Positions 6,167 through 7,228 of a stretch of 7,228 nucleotides of DNA are shown one piece after another; positions within the stretch are counted from its first letter, which is position 1, and every line of letters begins with the position of its first letter. The stretch comes from Alphaproteobacteria bacterium (GTDB lineage Bacteria > Pseudomonadota > Alphaproteobacteria > SP197). A program made the position numbers and the translations under genes. A model generated the notes under the pieces. The model was not told the origin of the DNA. It did not search any database and was given only the letters and a program-made list of their open reading frames with translations. Where the stretch lies: positions 1 through 7,228 of the forward strand of contig JAJEBJ010000174.1 in NCBI GenBank assembly GCA_022822575.1. Reading direction: 5' to 3'.

Positions 6167-7228
6167 TCAATGAAACTGCGCGAGTTCGATCAATTCGCGT
6201 TTGAAGGGCACATCTCCGGTTGGTCTTGAGCCGAGTTCCCGTGCGAAGCGGTGACCTCCGTAGATCGCAGCAGCGATCGTACCAGGACCATAGCAATCTC
6301 CGATGCGAACCACCTGGTCGATGCCGGTCGCCGCGAGCGTCTCCGGGTCGGCCACGAGTTCGTGGTAGAGGCCATCGCATGGCTCGCGTGAGGTCACCAT
6401 GACAACGCAGGCACACTCGTGCGTTGACGTTTCGCCGGTGTAGACACACGAAAGGTCCACCCTGCTGTCGTGAATTGCGGAGAGGTCGTGCAACGGAAGA
6501 ATCTTGACCCCGCATTCGAGAAGCCGGCGCTGAATCTTGTCCTGCTCCAACGTGCTGACCGTCCAGGCCGATGCCAGGGCCTCCGGTGTCACCAGCGTCA
6601 CGTCGTGACCAGCATGCCGCAGCTGCTCGGCAAGCGCACCTCCCATGTAGTAGTGGTCGTCGTCGTAGATCATGATCGGACCGCCGGGGACCGATCCGGC
6701 CAGGACGTCATCGGGTGTGAAGACGTTGGCGCCGTCGCTGCCCGGCAGCGGTCGGTCATGGCTTCGGCCCAATCCGTTGCGCCGCCAGCTGGATCCGGTG
6801 GCGATGGCGACCACCGAGCAATCCGAGTCACGGACTTCGGCAGCGGTAAGGCGACTGTCCAGGTAAACCGCGACGTTGGCCATGGCGGTGATCTGCGTCA
6901 CGCGATAGTCACGCACCCGGCCCCATTCGGCAAGCCCCGGCAGCCGGCACTCGCGGGCCACGCGCCCACCCAGTTCGCGTGCTGCCTCGGCCAGGACGAC
7001 GTCGTAACCGCGTTGCCCCAGGGCGCGGGTGGCCTCCAGGCCCGCCGGACCGGCGCCGACCACCAGCACTCGGTCGCCGCTGCCCTTCGGCGCGATGACT
7101 TCGGGATGCCAGCCCTTGCGCCATTCCTCGCCCATCGTCGGGTTTTGCGTGCAGCGTATGGGCACAGCGTACATTTCAGTGCTGAGGCAGATGTTGCAGC
7201 CGATGCACTCGCGAATATCGTCAAGACG
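6167..7228 (-). CDS. TMADH/DMADH/histamine-dehydrogenase-type 4Fe-4S flavoprotein, C-terminal half (5' end off the window)
   Basis: The last 353 residues of an iron-sulfur flavoprotein of the trimethylamine dehydrogenase family, about half of the usual 690-730 aa. The missing N-terminal part should be an old-yellow-enzyme barrel carrying FMN and the substrate site. The visible part begins RLDDIRECIGCNICLSTEMY and has four cluster cysteines at fragment residues 8, 11, 14 and 26, then CTQNPTMGEEWRKGWHPE, nearly as in TMADH. VLVVGAGPAGLEATRALG (54-71) with Glu81 is the first dinucleotide fold; IMIYDDDHYYMGGALAEQL (185-203) is the second, which holds ADP in TMADH. VRIGDCYGPGTIAAAIYGGH (307-326) and VPFKREL close the protein, which ends earlier than TMADH after the KRE motif. 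Known members oxidatively demethylate or deaminate amines and reduce ETF. Without the barrel the amine cannot be named; a 2,4-dienoyl-CoA reductase is less likely, since those have C-x3-C at the third cysteine. Confidence 0.93.
   Translation of the reverse strand, partial: RLDDIRECIGCNICLSTEMYAVPIRCTQNPTMGEEWRKGWHPEVIAPKGSGDRVLVVGAGPAGLEATRALGQRGYDVVLAEAARELGGRVARECRLPGLAEWGRVRDYRVTQITAMANVAVYLDSRLTAAEVRDSDCSVVAIATGSSWRRNGLGRSHDRPLPGSDGANVFTPDDVLAGSVPGGPIMIYDDDHYYMGGALAEQLRHAGHDVTLVTPEALASAWTVSTLEQDKIQRRLLECGVKILPLHDLSAIHDSRVDLSCVYTGETSTHECACVVMVTSREPCDGLYHELVADPETLAATGIDQVVRIGDCYGPGTIAAAIYGGHRFARELGSRPTGDVPFKRELIELAQFH

Noticed and set aside
5952..6173. Plus-strand stop-free frame (ATG at 6021, 50 codons) with gene-like base periodicity, ending in a TGA at 6171
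   Set aside because: The coding part is short, has no Shine-Dalgarno sequence, runs into the 3' end of the flavoenzyme gene, and is preceded in frame by stops at 5949, 5892 and 5805. The same periodicity over most of the stretch is explained by the minus-strand frame, which is open throughout and has a strong ribosome binding site.

Overview
The window is a moderately high-GC bacterial segment (about 58% G+C by eye) in which every convincing gene lies on the minus strand, so transcription runs from the right end to the left. Tight spacing and stop/start overlaps (ATGA, GTGA, a 2-bp gap) point to one long operon or two operons in tandem. The gene style suggests a proteobacterium, most likely an alphaproteobacterium. 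That is inferred from the gene families only; no rRNA or other taxonomic marker is present.

Layout in transcription order. (1) 7228-6167: C-terminal half of a trimethylamine/dimethylamine/histamine-dehydrogenase-type iron-sulfur flavoprotein, cut by the window edge just upstream of its 4Fe-4S cysteines. (2) 6140-5439: a 233-aa protein I do not recognise, with a strong AGGAGG ribosome binding site and an ATGA overlap with the next gene. (3) 5442-4795: a Nudix hydrolase with the split Nudix box of the NUDT19 (CoA diphosphatase) type. (4) 4794-4575: a 220-bp gap, the only sizeable intergenic space, with a 10-bp palindrome and a short direct repeat. (5) 4574-2487: a fused alpha-beta NDP-forming acyl-CoA synthetase. 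(6) 2490-1312 and (7) 1309-197: two different acyl-CoA dehydrogenase subunits that look complementary, as in the alpha2beta2 enzymes known from steroid side-chain degradation. The last 196 bp on the left hold no recognisable gene, although one frame stays open off the edge.

Working together, the left module reads as acid activation to a CoA thioester (NDP-forming synthetase) followed by alpha,beta-desaturation (paired dehydrogenases), with the Nudix enzyme possibly trimming CoA or acyl-CoA. In characterised relatives, both TMADH-type enzymes and acyl-CoA dehydrogenases pass electrons to electron-transfer flavoprotein, so the operon may couple oxidative N-demethylation or deamination of an amine to beta-oxidation-like processing of an acid. 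The substrate cannot be read from the sequence. Nothing resembling a mobile element, CRISPR array, tRNA or rRNA was seen.
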